Assembly: GCA_902785425.1 (NCBI GenBank)
Contig: CACZYP010000018.1
Coordinates: 1-64,000, forward strand
Origin: an uncultured Ruminococcus sp.
Lineage (GTDB): Bacteria > Bacillota > Clostridia > Oscillospirales > Acutalibacteraceae
DNA length: 64,000 bases
Direction: 5' to 3'
Shown here: positions 8,655 to 17,835 of the stretch, piece by piece
Layout: the number at the start of each line of letters is the position of its first letter
Position numbering within the stretch: the first letter of the stretch is position 1
The notes under the pieces: generated by a model
Seen by the model: only the letters and a program-made list of their open reading frames with translations
What the model was told of the DNA's origin: nothing
Database searches by the model: none
Program-made: the position numbers and the translations under genes

Positions 8655-10091
8655 ATGTCCAAGAAAGTAACTTCTATCGCACTTTCCGCTGCAATGCTCG
8701 TAGCTACAGCAAGTGTTGGTTTTGGCGCTGTAACAGCAGCTGCTGACGACACATGCACATACTACTTCCTTGCTCCGGATAGCTACATCAAAGCTGAGGC
8801 AAATGATGGCAACACTAACGTTAACTCTTCCGTAGGTGCTTACTGGTGGCAGCCTGAGGATGGCGCATCGGCAGCATGGCCGGGCGAGGAGATGACACCT
8901 GCTCCCGAGGTTGGCGAGAACGTTTACAAGATCGAGAACGTTCCTGCTGCTACAAGCACAATCATCTTCAACGCATTCGTTGATGCTGGTAACCCCCAGG
9001 ATCCTGAGCTCGCAAAGATCGCTCATCAGACAGTTAACATCAACACAGAGGGTTACGAGGCTGGCGACGCTGAGTACGATGCTTCTCTCGAGACAGAGGA
9101 CTTCAACGGCTGGATCTATGTAATCGCTAACGATGAAGAGCACGTATCCATCAACGATTTCTCCGGCGCTACACAGTACGCTGGTAACTGGTTCAAGCTC
9201 GAAGACTACAAGAACTACGACAAGTTCTACGGTTCTTACGGCTTCGCATCCGAGACAACAGATTCCGAGACAACAACTGATTCCGAGCCCGCTACAGGCA
9301 CAAAGTACCATGTAGGCGACAAGGTAACAGCTACAGTTGAGATCGGTAACGTAACAGTAAACGGTGCTGCTAACACACTCGCTGCTTACAACTACGAAGT
9401 TTCTTACAACGCTGACGCTCTTAAGCTCGTTGGCCGTCCTGCAAACAAGGTTACAGAGCCTGAGGAGCAGCCCGGCACAATGATGTTCATGCCCAACACA
9501 TCTACAGCAGGTCTTGCAAAGATCGCTCTTATCGCTGCTTACGGCGTTAACGAGGACGTTTCCGGCGCTAAGATCCCTGTTGCTACAGTTGAGTTCGAAG
9601 TAATTGCTGACACAGATGATCTCGGCATCGAGGGCAAGTGCACAGCTCTTACAGCTGTTACAGCTGACGCTTCCACAACAACAACTCTCGTTGGTGCTAA
9701 CACAACTGACGACAACTACACAGATCTCGTAACAGACGTAGAGTGCCCGCACAAGGATTCTGAGACAGATACTGACACAGCTTCTGATGTAGATTCCAAG
9801 ACAGACTCTTCCAAGACAGAGTCCAAGACAGACTCTTCCAAGACAGAGTCCAAGACAGACGCTTCCAAGGCTGAGTCCAAGACAGATTCTTCTAAGGCTA
9901 ACTCTTCCAAGTCTACAAACGACAACGCTTCTTCCAAGAGCACATCTTCGGGTAAGTCCGCTACAACTTCTACAGCTACATCGACAGCTACAGTTCAGAC
10001 AGCTGGTACATTCGCAGTTGTTTCTCTCGTAGTTATCCTCATGGCTGCAGCAGCAGTTGTTCTTTACACAAGAAAGAAGTCTGAAGAATAA
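8655..10091 (+). CDS. Secreted, membrane-anchored protein with CBM26-like and cohesin-like domains
   Basis: 478 residues. There is a signal peptide (about 1-30). Residues about 35-130 contain AYWWQPEDGASAAWPG and VYKIENVPAATSTIIFNAF, the pattern of CBM26 starch-binding modules. A cohesin-like beta-sandwich follows at about 217-345 (VGDKVTATVEIGNV, AAYNYEVSYNADALKLVG, VATVEFEVIAD). After that come Ser/Lys/Thr/Asp repeats such as DSSKTESKTDSSKTES and a C-terminal membrane segment (about 451-472) ending RKKSEE, with no LPxTG. By family knowledge, cohesins bind dockerins, and Ruminococcus amylosomes use CBM26. I infer a surface starch-binding or dockerin-docking protein. It has its own promoter and terminator. 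The cohesin assignment is by pattern only. Confidence 0.75.
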   Translation: MSKKVTSIALSAAMLVATASVGFGAVTAAADDTCTYYFLAPDSYIKAEANDGNTNVNSSVGAYWWQPEDGASAAWPGEEMTPAPEVGENVYKIENVPAATSTIIFNAFVDAGNPQDPELAKIAHQTVNINTEGYEAGDAEYDASLETEDFNGWIYVIANDEEHVSINDFSGATQYAGNWFKLEDYKNYDKFYGSYGFASETTDSETTTDSEPATGTKYHVGDKVTATVEIGNVTVNGAANTLAAYNYEVSYNADALKLVGRPANKVTEPEEQPGTMMFMPNTSTAGLAKIALIAAYGVNEDVSGAKIPVATVEFEVIADTDDLGIEGKCTALTAVTADASTTTTLVGANTTDDNYTDLVTDVECPHKDSETDTDTASDVDSKTDSSKTESKTDSSKTESKTDASKAESKTDSSKANSSKSTNDNASSKSTSSGKSATTSTATSTATVQTAGTFAVVSLVVILMAAAAVVLYTRKKSEE

Positions 10092-10130
10092 TTTTTAAAA
10101 ACTAACTGGGTTTAGTAACTTAGCTGAATT

Positions 10131-10162
10131 ATTCCCCTTAGATTCGTCTAAGGGGAATTTTT
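10131..10162 (+). terminator. Intrinsic terminator after the CBM/cohesin gene
   Basis: Perfect stem TTCCCCTTAGA / TCTAAGGGGAA around a TTCG tetraloop, followed by a T-run. Confidence 0.9.
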
Positions 10163-10217
10163 CATGCCGTTTATAGTTTTAAAAATTATGAAGATTCATA
10201 TTTGTTGATTATATCTC

Positions 10218-10246
10218 TTTACTTTATTGTATCGGTGTGATAAAAT
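10218..10246 (+). promoter_or_regulatory. Probable promoter of the amino acid ABC transporter
   Basis: TTTACT at 10218-10223 and TAAAAT at 10241-10246, 17-bp spacer, about 50 bp before the start codon. Both boxes depart from consensus. Confidence 0.45.
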
Positions 10247-10294
10247 GTTAGAGGTTTATTACGGTGTTTTATCCGGAAAAGGAGAGAAATAATT

Positions 10295-11158
10295 ATGAAG
10301 AAAAGTATCGCTGCACTTTTGGCAGCAGCAATGATCGCAGCTCTTACAGCAGGCTGCGGCAAAACAGCAGAGCCTGCTGCAAGCACAAACGAGAGTTCAT
10401 CAACAGCAAGCGCTGCTGCAACTGCTGATGAGGCAAAAACAGACGGCAAAACCTTTACTGTAGGCTTTGACGCAGAGTTCCCGCCTTACGGTTATCAGGA
10501 CGATAACGGCGAATATGTCGGTTTTGATCTTGATCTTGCCGCTGAGGTTTGCGACCGAAACGGCTGGACGCTCGTTAAGAAGCCGATCGACTGGGATTCA
10601 AAGGATCTGGAGCTTGGTTCGGGTACTATCGACTGCATCTGGAACGGTTTTACGATCAACGGCAGAGAGGACGCTTACACATGGACAACGGCATACGTTG
10701 ATAACTCTCAGGTATTCGTTGTAGGCGCTGATTCCGGCATCACATCAAAGCTTGATCTTGAAGGCAAGACTGTTGCAGTTCAGGCTGATTCCTCCGCTCT
10801 TGCTGCTCTTACAGACGAAGAGGACAACGAAGAGAATCTTGCTCTTGCAAAGTCTTTTGCAGAGCTTATTGAAGTTGCTGATTACAACACTGCTTTCATG
10901 AATCTTGAAGCAGGCGCTGTAGACGCTATCGCAATGGATATCGGTGTTGCAAAGTATCAGCTTGAATCAAGAGGCGGCGAGTTCGTTATCCTTGACGATG
11001 TTCTTGCAGCTGAGGAATACGGCGTAGGCTTCAAACTCGGAAATACAGAGCTTCGTGATACCGTTCAGAAGACGCTTGACGAAATGGCAGAAGACGGAAA
11101 GTTCATGGAGATCGCAAAGAAGTGGAAGCTTGAGGACAGCGTAGTTCTCGGAAAATAA
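10295..11158 (+). CDS. Polar amino acid ABC transporter, substrate-binding lipoprotein
   Basis: 287 residues. The signal peptide ends in the lipobox LTAGC, so the mature protein should be lipid-anchored, followed by a Ser/Ala/Thr-rich linker. The body is a family 3 solute-binding protein: FTVGFDAEFPPYGYQDDNGEYVGFDLDLA and later LEAGAVDAIAMD are the usual signatures for glutamine, cystine or other polar amino acids. The start follows AAAGGAGAG. It is the first gene of a transporter of three genes with the permease and ATPase downstream. A hairpin lies in the gap to the permease. The substrate cannot be told from sequence alone. Confidence 0.93.
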   Translation: MKKSIAALLAAAMIAALTAGCGKTAEPAASTNESSSTASAAATADEAKTDGKTFTVGFDAEFPPYGYQDDNGEYVGFDLDLAAEVCDRNGWTLVKKPIDWDSKDLELGSGTIDCIWNGFTINGREDAYTWTTAYVDNSQVFVVGADSGITSKLDLEGKTVAVQADSSALAALTDEEDNEENLALAKSFAELIEVADYNTAFMNLEAGAVDAIAMDIGVAKYQLESRGGEFVILDDVLAAEEYGVGFKLGNTELRDTVQKTLDEMAEDGKFMEIAKKWKLEDSVVLGK

Positions 11159-11168
11159 TAAGCAGTAT

Positions 11169-11198
11169 GGCGGCAGGTCAAGTGGGTGGTCTGCCGCC
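11169..11198 (+). promoter_or_regulatory. Intercistronic hairpin between binding protein and permease genes
   Basis: GGCGGCAG (11169-11176) pairs perfectly with CTGCCGCC (11191-11198) over a 14-nt loop. No long T-run follows. This is the usual sort of structure that protects the upstream message or attenuates reading into the permease, giving excess binding protein. Confidence 0.6.
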
Positions 11199-11221
11199 TT
11201 ATTAGAAGGAATGTGTTTGTT

Positions 11222-11893
11222 ATGACGCTACAGAGTATTGTTACACAGTTGGGCGGTGGAATGCTGAAAACAGTGCTGCTGTTTTTCAGCACGCTCATTA
11301 TTGCGCTTCCGCTCGGATTGCTCGTGTCATTTGCGAGAATGTCGAATGCACACCTGTTTTCAAAAAAATTCAAGCCGCTTCGCCTGCTTGCTCAGGTGTA
11401 CATATCGGTAATGAGAGGAACGCCTCTTATGCTTCAGATAATGGTCGTTTATTTCGGCCCGTATTATCTGTTCGGCATAAAAATATCGTCTTCGTATCAG
11501 ATCTATGCGGCTATAATCGCATTTGCGATAAACTATGCGGCATACTTCGCCGAGATCTACAGAGGCGGTATCGAGTCGATGCCGAAGGGACAGTACGAAG
11601 CAGCGAAGATACTCGGCTTTACAAAAGCTCAGACTTTCTTCCGCATAATCCTTCCGCAGGTGATGAAGCGTATTCTTCCGTCTATCACAAATGAGGTCAT
11701 CACGCTCGTTAAGGATACTTCTCTTGCTTTCGTTATCGCATATGCAGAGATGTTCACAATGGCAAAGAGGATCGCCGCAAAGGAAACATCCATGCTTCCT
11801 TTCGTTGCGGCAGGTATATTCTACTATGTATTTAACCTGATCGTTGCTATCGTTATGAACAGGATCGAGAAGAAAATGTCGTATTATAAGTGA
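11222..11893 (+). CDS. Polar amino acid ABC transporter, permease
   Basis: 223 residues from the ATG at 11222, chosen because AGAAGGA stands just upstream. An in-frame start at 11186 would overlap the intercistronic hairpin. It is a membrane protein of the HisM/GlnP type with about five membrane segments and the EAA loop YEAAKILGFTKAQTFFRIILPQ, which contacts the ATPase. MRGTPLMLQIMVVYFG is typical of this family. It works with the binding protein upstream and the ATPase starting 13 bp downstream. Confidence 0.93.
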   Translation: MTLQSIVTQLGGGMLKTVLLFFSTLIIALPLGLLVSFARMSNAHLFSKKFKPLRLLAQVYISVMRGTPLMLQIMVVYFGPYYLFGIKISSSYQIYAAIIAFAINYAAYFAEIYRGGIESMPKGQYEAAKILGFTKAQTFFRIILPQVMKRILPSITNEVITLVKDTSLAFVIAYAEMFTMAKRIAAKETSMLPFVAAGIFYYVFNLIVAIVMNRIEKKMSYYK

Positions 11894-11906
11894 GGTGGGC
11901 TGAGTT

Positions 11907-12662
11907 ATGAAAATGCTTGAAGCGAAAAACTTAAAAAAATCGTTCGGTGATAACGAAGTCCTGAAAAACATTTCGTTCGACGTAAATAAAGGCGATGTGC
12001 TTGCTATAATCGGACCGTCAGGTTCGGGAAAAAGTACGCTGCTCAGATGTATCACTCAGCTTGAAAAGGTTGACAGCGGCGAGATAGTTATTTGCGGCGA
12101 AACACTCGTTAAAAACGACTACGACGGCAATGCACTGTATGCAAGCAAAAAAGAGAAAGCGTCTGTTGCACGCCATCTCGGACTTGTGTTCCAGAATTTC
12201 AATCTTTTTCCTCATTTCTCTGTTATGAGAAATATTACGGAAGCACAGCGAAAGGTTCTCGGCAGAAGCAAAGAGGCGAGCGAAGAGGTTGCAAGAAAGC
12301 TTCTTAAAAAAATGGGTCTGTCCGATAAAGAGAATGCGTACCCCTGCGAGCTTTCCGGCGGTCAGCAGCAGCGTGTTTCTATAGCAAGAGCGCTTGCCCT
12401 CAGCCCCGACATACTTCTCTTTGACGAGCCGACATCGGCGCTTGATCCCGAGCTTACGGGGGAGATACTCAAAGTAATAAGAGAGCTTGCCTCGGAAAAG
12501 ATGACGATGATCGTCGTAACGCATGAGATGCTTTTTGCAAAAAATGTTGCCGATCGTGTGATCTTCATGGATAAGGGCTATATCATTGAAAACGGTACGC
12601 CCGATGAGGTGTTCAATAAGAGCACTAATGAAAGAACGAAGGCATTTTTGGCAAAGTATTAA
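11907..12662 (+). CDS. Polar amino acid ABC transporter, ATP-binding protein
   Basis: 251 residues, standard for GlnQ/HisP-type ATPases. It has Walker [10 protein letters not shown], the Q-loop in [15 protein letters not shown], the signature [15 protein letters not shown], Walker [16 protein letters not shown] and the H-loop VVTHEM. It powers import through the permease encoded just upstream. An insertion of about ten residues after VICGETL ([17 protein letters not shown]) is common in this subgroup. The start lies 14 bp after the permease stop behind a GAGGTGGG ribosome site. The following gap holds repeats and terminator-like hairpins. Confidence 0.95.
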   Translation: MKMLEAKNLKKSFGDNEVLKNISFDVNKGDVLAIIGPSGSGKSTLLRCITQLEKVDSGEIVICGETLVKNDYDGNALYASKKEKASVARHLGLVFQNFNLFPHFSVMRNITEAQRKVLGRSKEASEEVARKLLKKMGLSDKENAYPCELSGGQQQRVSIARALALSPDILLFDEPTSALDPELTGEILKVIRELASEKMTMIVVTHEMLFAKNVADRVIFMDKGYIIENGTPDEVFNKSTNERTKAFLAKY

Positions 12663-12704
12663 CAGCAGCAGCCGGAAGCGCTAACTTTGTTCGCTCAGAT
12701 AAGA

Positions 12705-12775
12705 GTGAATAGTGGAAAGTGAATAGTGAAAAGTTTGCGAAGCCGCTATGCTCCTGTTAAAAAAAGCTATGCTTA
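12705..12775. repeat. Modular hairpin repeat, fragment (copy 4)
   Basis: AATAGTGGAAAGTGAATAG-type arm followed by a decayed GAAGCCGCTATGCTCCTG hairpin. It is truncated and has no right half. Confidence 0.5.
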
Positions 12776-12786
12776 AGCTTGAAAAT

Positions 12787-12825
12787 ACAGTCTTCTTATC
12801 GCCATTGATGGTGATAAGAAGGCTG
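12787..12825. repeat. First copy of a 39-bp duplicated terminator hairpin
   Basis: Stem CTTCTTATCGCC / GGTGATAAGAAG. It is identical to 13104-13142 except for one base, but here no T-run follows. The two copies flank the hairpin-array element. Confidence 0.75.
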
Positions 12826-13103
12826 TCAGTCTGTCGATAAACTCGAGTTTGTTACAGCGAAAAGTTTTTTGCCCAGCTTTTTTTCAAAAAAGCTGGCGGA
12901 TTCCAAAGGCAGAGCCTTTGGGCGCCGTCTGCAGACGGCGAAACTCCCCATGATTCAAGCCCTTTTGGGGGTGAATTATCAAAACAGTCCGGTGGACTGT
13001 TTTGATAAGAGGGGCATTTTGGCAGAAAATGCCCCTTAGTTCGGTATTTACTATTCTTCCTCGCCGCCCCAAGGCGACGCAAAAAAACTTTATCGACAAG
13101 CAG
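12826..13103. mobile_element. Hairpin-array element with inverted ends
   Basis: The ends are inverted: CTGTCGATAAA near the left edge and TTTATCGACAAG near the right, with GTTTTTTGC/GCAAAAAAAC just inside. Between them stand consecutive hairpins: AGCTTTTTTTCAAAAAAGCT (about 12875-12894), CCAAAGGCAGAGCCTTTGG (12903-12921), CGCCGTCTGCAGACGGCG (12923-12940), a perfect stem at 12978-13006 and another at 13010-13036. The last two also occur at 1-60, and the first resembles 26588-26612. No protein is encoded. Flanking 39-bp direct repeats suggest insertion or duplication at a terminator. Confidence 0.65.
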
Positions 13104-13150
13104 ACAGTCTTCTTATCGCCATTGATGATGATAAGAAGGCTGCTTTTTTT
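13104..13150 (+). terminator. Terminator (second copy of the duplicated hairpin)
   Basis: Stem CTTCTTATCGCC / GATGATAAGAAG with a short loop and a following run of T at 13144-13150. This was probably the original terminator of the amino acid transporter operon before the element split it from its genes. Confidence 0.75.
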
Positions 13151-13175
13151 ATGTTGAGATCACTAAAAAAATCTG

Positions 13176-13205
13176 TTGACACACGCTCGAAAAATGTGAT
13201 ATAAT
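13176..13205 (+). promoter_or_regulatory. Near-consensus promoter of the Nudix gene
   Basis: TTGACA at 13176-13181 and TATAAT at 13200-13205 with an 18-bp spacer. The leader to the ATG is about 110 nt and can fold: TTATCGT / ACGATAA around 13236-13266, enclosed by CACAT / ATGTG. Confidence 0.75.
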
Positions 13206-13321
13206 GTAACTCCGTCACATCTAAAGAGCCTGAGCTTTGTCAGTTATCGTCTGCCGTGAACGATAATGTGATAAAAGAGCGGAGCTTACACTTATACCAC
13301 ACTATAAAAGGAGACGTTATT

Positions 13322-13813
13322 ATGGACTGCACATTTAAAACCGAAATGGGTAATTTCAATTTCCGTGTTGCCGCAATAATCAAGGACGGCAGCCGTGTTC
13401 TTCTGGCGAGAAATCCGCAGGAGGAGCGTGAGTTTTACTTTTCGGTAGGAGGAAGAGTAAAGTTCGGCGAGAGCACCGAAGAGGCTGTTCTGCGTGAAGT
13501 AAAGGAAGAGACGGGAGTAGACTGCGAGATAGACCGTCTTGCCTGTGTGCATGAAAACTTTTTTACCGACGACAACGGCGTACCGTTTCATGAGATTTCG
13601 GTGTTTTACTTTTTGAAGCCCAATAAAGAGCTGTTCAACATAGCGAGCGGTCACAAAACAAGCGGCGGCCCGACACATGAAGAGTATCTCATATGGATCG
13701 ATCTTGAGAATTCCGACGGTCTGACGATCTATCCCGACTTTTACAGGACAGTCGATCTCGATAATCTTTCTTCGGGTCATTTCATATCAAGGGAGATAAA
13801 AGAAAACAAGTAA
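13322..13813 (+). CDS. Nudix hydrolase
   Basis: 163 residues from the ATG at 13322, chosen for the ribosome site AAAAGGAGA. The in-frame ATG at 13256 has none. The Nudix box begins GRVKFGE (residues 44-50) and ends REVKEETGV (residues 58-66), matching the catalytic and metal-binding pattern, so it should hydrolyse a nucleoside diphosphate linked to another group. The substrate is not evident. It is a single gene with its own strong promoter and a structured leader, upstream of ilvC, which has a separate promoter. Confidence 0.9.
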   Translation: MDCTFKTEMGNFNFRVAAIIKDGSRVLLARNPQEEREFYFSVGGRVKFGESTEEAVLREVKEETGVDCEIDRLACVHENFFTDDNGVPFHEISVFYFLKPNKELFNIASGHKTSGGPTHEEYLIWIDLENSDGLTIYPDFYRTVDLDNLSSGHFISREIKENK

Positions 13814-13850
13814 ATATAGGCGAATTTTACGGATAAATCCCGATAAGCTC

Positions 13851-13879
13851 TTGAAATTGCATATATATAGTGCTATAAT
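13851..13879 (+). promoter_or_regulatory. Promoter of ilvC
   Basis: TTGAAA at 13851-13856 and TATAAT at 13874-13879, 17-bp spacer, about 80 bp before the start codon. No T-box or leader-peptide attenuator is visible in the short leader. Confidence 0.7.
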
Positions 13880-13922
13880 TGAAAAGGTGAAACTCCGGCG
13901 TCAGTCGGGGCGGCATATCTAA

Positions 13923-14999
<1,077 letters not shown>

Positions 15000-15023
15000 T
15001 GATATAAACCATAGTTGGTAAAT

Positions 15024-15061
15024 AAAAAGCACTTATGACGGTTTGTCATAAGTGCTTTTTT
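15024..15061 (+). terminator. Terminator after ilvC
   Basis: AAAAAGCACTTATGAC pairs perfectly with GTCATAAGTGCTTTTT over a GGTTT loop. Both ends are A/T runs, so it could also act on the minus strand. Confidence 0.92.
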
Positions 15062-15089
15062 CTGTTCAAAACAACTTGTCATCAAGTTT

Positions 15090-15323
15090 TTATCTGTACA
15101 TAGCCCCTATAAAGAACGGCGTAGCGATAGCACAAAGGATAATTACAAGCAGCAAAGAAATGAAATGACCTTTTGCGAAGTTCTTTACATTCCGGTTTTG
15201 TGCACCAAGGGCAAAAACGATAAGAAATATAAGTCCTATAACGGGTATGTTGAAAAGCAGCTCATATCCGAAGTAACCCCAAGGGGTGATCGGCTTGAGC
15301 GAAGGATCGTAGTTTTCATTCAT
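15090..15323 (-). CDS. Small membrane protein, unknown function
   Basis: 77 residues from the ATG at 15323, chosen for GGAGGTGAATCTC just upstream. The longer frame has no such site. After MNENYDPSLKPITPWGYF come two membrane segments (about 20-42 and 52-73) separated by a short basic stretch, QNRNVKNFAKGH. The family is not recognised. Similar two-helix proteins are common in Firmicutes. It lies convergent to ilvC and downstream of another envelope protein on the same strand. Confidence 0.75.
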   Translation of the reverse strand: MNENYDPSLKPITPWGYFGYELLFNIPVIGLIFLIVFALGAQNRNVKNFAKGHFISLLLVIILCAIATPFFIGAMYR

Positions 15324-15401
15324 GAGATTCACCTCCATTTTCTGATATAAAATGACCCGATAGGTTCGTCGGATCTTCAAACTTTCCTATCGGGTATCTT
15401 A

Positions 15402-16190
15402 TTATGCGTAATAGTATTCCTTAGATGAGGAATTAGTTTTCAGCGTTGATACAATAACGAATATCACAAGCAGAACAGAAGCGATTATAAGGCCGGAGCC
15501 GAGGTAGACGAGCCACATCATGTTTGTGTCGCCCTCATCTTCGTTGTCCTTGATAAAGCTGAATGTCTGCGTTCCGCCGGTGTTGTCAAGGTTGCCGTTT
15601 GAAAGATCGAGGATTATCGAATCCCAATCGTCGCCTGTCAGCTCGTCGGTGTCGATTGTCTTGCTCGCTGTGGCGATAAGGCTCGTTGTAGGCTCCTCGT
15701 ATTCGGGAACGTAGATGTAGTTGTCATCGTACTGTGCATTATACTGGTTTGCAATGTACTGATTGTACTGCTGTGTGTTGTCAACGTATGTACTCGCTGC
15801 CGGAACGGGATCTGTGGGCTGCGGGAAATTCCCCTCGCTTATGAGACTGTCGTAAGCAGAATTATAATCCGTTTCGTTTGGATCATAGTTATTCGGGTCA
15901 TCGTAGCCCGGATCAACGTATTCCGAAGCATCTCCGCCGTAGGAAGGATCCTCGGTGTATGTGCTTTCGCCGTAATCGGGAACGTAAGGCTCGGGGTCTG
16001 TCGGTTCCGGAGTGACAGGATCCGGAGTAACAGGCTCCGGATTTACGGGGTCGGCCGGTTCGGTGTAGATAGGCTCTTCGTCACCCGACGGCTGATTGAG
16101 CATTTCTGCCGCTACGGCAGAGAAACAAGCTACAGAGCCGAGAAAGCAAAGCGCCGCTATAACTGATATTATCCTGAGTCTGATCTTCAC
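15402..16190 (-). CDS. Secreted Pro/Thr/Asp-rich protein with C-terminal membrane anchor
   Basis: 262 residues. There is a signal peptide (about 1-28), then a long acidic low-complexity stretch with repeats of the form EPVTPDPVTPEPTDPEP and many Tyr. A C-terminal membrane segment (about 227-250) is followed by a short tail, NSSSKEYYYA. The mature chain should stand outside, held by the C-terminal helix. No enzymatic motif is seen, and function is unknown. A spacer or surface protein is plausible. It is 38 bp downstream of the foldase-like lipoprotein on the same strand and may be cotranscribed with it. Confidence 0.75.
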   Translation of the reverse strand: MKIRLRIISVIAALCFLGSVACFSAVAAEMLNQPSGDEEPIYTEPADPVNPEPVTPDPVTPEPTDPEPYVPDYGESTYTEDPSYGGDASEYVDPGYDDPNNYDPNETDYNSAYDSLISEGNFPQPTDPVPAASTYVDNTQQYNQYIANQYNAQYDDNYIYVPEYEEPTTSLIATASKTIDTDELTGDDWDSIILDLSNGNLDNTGGTQTFSFIKDNEDEGDTNMMWLVYLGSGLIIASVLLVIFVIVSTLKTNSSSKEYYYA

Positions 16191-16227
16191 GGTACTGTCT
16201 CCTTTCGTGTGATAGGCAGCTCAAAAA

Positions 16228-17385
16228 TTACTCCGAGTCGCTGTCCTTTGTAACAAACAGCTTCGGTGTGTACTTCTTAAGAGCTGCATCGTTCTTTTTG
16301 ATGTTTGAAGAAGCTGCAACCTCTGTGAGGTAATCCTTGTATTCGTCAGCCTTCATCTCGTTGAGCAGCGAATAATGTGTGTAGCCGCTCTTGAGATCGT
16401 AGATCGTTATGCCGTCATCTGTTGTTGTGGAAGAGTATTCGTTTCCAACTTTGTTTTCGTCAAGATAATCTTCGATCTCGCTGTACTTCGGCTTGTAAAC
16501 GAAGTAGTAAACTGTAGAAGCGTCTTCGCCTGTCTTTACGAAAGCAGCCTTGCCCTCGCTGAGCGATTCGAGCTTAGCTTCAACGTCTTCATCAAGACCT
16601 GCGCCTTCTTCATTCTTGTATGCGCCGGAGTATGTGGGGTCAACTTCTGCATCAAAGTCGGAGATGTACTGAGTGATAACATCCTTATATGTCTTGCTGT
16701 TGTTGTTTATCATTACAACATAGTCGCTGAGCTTTTCCTCTGCCTTTTTGAATTCATCGGTGCTCTTTGCAACGCTCTCGCCGTCCTCATTTGTTTCGGA
16801 CATGCCGATCATGAAGTAAGCGTAGCCTGTGTGGTTGTCGTCAAAGTACTTCTTGAGCTCATCGTCTGTAACGTACTTCTCGCCGTCTTTGCCGTAGAGA
16901 TGCTCAAATACCTGACCGTACTTAACGGTGTAGTCTGCATAGCAGTAGTTGAAGCTCTCCTCGGAGATGCCGTAGCCTTCAAGAGACTTCTTAGCTGTGC
17001 TCCATACCTGAGAAGCGTAGCTGAGTGCAGCCTGATCTTCGGTGTCATTGAGAACGAGGTTATATTTCTTGAAAAGCTCCTCAACTGCGATCATTCTTGA
17101 TGTTGTATCATCTGCAACATCGTAAGCGTACTGCTCGACTGTCTTTGTTTCAGCGTCGGTATCGCTGCCTGTTACTTCGGCTTTGAGAATGTTCTTTACC
17201 TCATCGGGAGACTCTACGAGATCGTGAGCTTCGTAGTAGCCGTTGAGCAGGTTGTAGATGTAAGTTCCTGCAGAGAGGGATGCATTATCGGATTTGTAGG
17301 ACCAGCTCTGATCTGCGCAGCCCGATGCCGATACTGCCATTGCAGCCGCAAGAGCAACTGCTGTCAATTTTTTTACAGAATTCAT
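16228..17385 (-). CDS. SurA/PrsA-like extracytoplasmic foldase lipoprotein
   Basis: 385 residues. A signal peptide ends at Cys23 (VSASGC), a plausible but imperfect lipobox. The helical N-terminal half resembles SurA/PrsA chaperone domains (YVTDDELKKYFDDNHTGYAYF is the usual hinge into the isomerase region). A clear parvulin active-site pattern is not seen, so it may act as a chaperone only. Downstream of mfd in Clostridia a PrsA-like gene is common, which supports the call. It is separated from mfd by a modular repeat and has its own promoter at 17465-17493. Confidence 0.7.
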   Translation of the reverse strand: MNSVKKLTAVALAAAMAVSASGCADQSWSYKSDNASLSAGTYIYNLLNGYYEAHDLVESPDEVKNILKAEVTGSDTDAETKTVEQYAYDVADDTTSRMIAVEELFKKYNLVLNDTEDQAALSYASQVWSTAKKSLEGYGISEESFNYCYADYTVKYGQVFEHLYGKDGEKYVTDDELKKYFDDNHTGYAYFMIGMSETNEDGESVAKSTDEFKKAEEKLSDYVVMINNNSKTYKDVITQYISDFDAEVDPTYSGAYKNEEGAGLDEDVEAKLESLSEGKAAFVKTGEDASTVYYFVYKPKYSEIEDYLDENKVGNEYSSTTTDDGITIYDLKSGYTHYSLLNEMKADEYKDYLTEVAASSNIKKNDAALKKYTPKLFVTKDSDSE

Positions 17386-17464
17386 GTTCTTCTTCCTTTC
17401 TCGAGTACCTCGAGTTTTGTTTGGGAGAAACAGATATATGATTCTCCATAAAGTCTCAAACTAT

Positions 17465-17493
17465 ATTATACACAGAAATCTTTATTTTGTCTA
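17465..17493 (-). promoter_or_regulatory. Promoter of the foldase-like gene
   Basis: On the minus strand TAGACA (17493-17488) and TATAAT (17470-17465) with a 17-bp spacer, about 80 bp upstream of the start codon. Confidence 0.6.
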
Positions 17494-17583
17494 TAAGTAA
17501 ATTATTAATAAAACGGTAAATTATGTCTATTTTTTTATAAAAAGCGTGATTAGTTGTTACATTTGTAACAGAATGTGCCGGAT

Positions 17584-17812
17584 TAATGTGGAGTGTGGAA
17601 AGTGGAATGTGGAATAGAGGAGTCGCTTCGCTCCTGTTTTTGAATGTTGAAAGTGGAATGAAGCACTGCGTGCTTGATTTTTAATAGTTTCTTTATATTA
17701 AACAGTAATCTCATGGCAGCGAGTAAAGTTAAGCATTGTGAGGTCTAATACAAATCAACTCGCCGTAGGCGAGTTCCGCCATTCGCCATTCCACGTTCCA
17801 CATTCCAAATTA
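17584..17812. repeat. Modular hairpin repeat, copy 5
   Basis: A composite: arm GTGGAGTGTGGAAAGTGG, hairpin GGAGTCGCTTCGCTCC, a second arm (TGTTGAAAGTGGAATG), hairpin AAGCACTGCGTGCTT, a core with ATCTCATGGCAGCGAGTAAAG, hairpin AACTCGCCGTAGGCGAGTT and closing arm CCACGTTCCACATTCC. It fills the gap between mfd and the foldase-like gene. No gene lies in this 450-bp gap. Confidence 0.75.
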
Positions 17813-17835
17813 AAAAAGTATGTTTCCCAAAGCAC

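Noticed and set aside
8550..9752. 400-residue open frame on the minus strand opposite the CBM/cohesin gene
   Set aside because: It is very rich in Cys, Ser and Val, as expected from the reverse reading of Ala/Thr/Glu-rich codons, has no ribosome site and runs through the strong promoter of the plus-strand gene.
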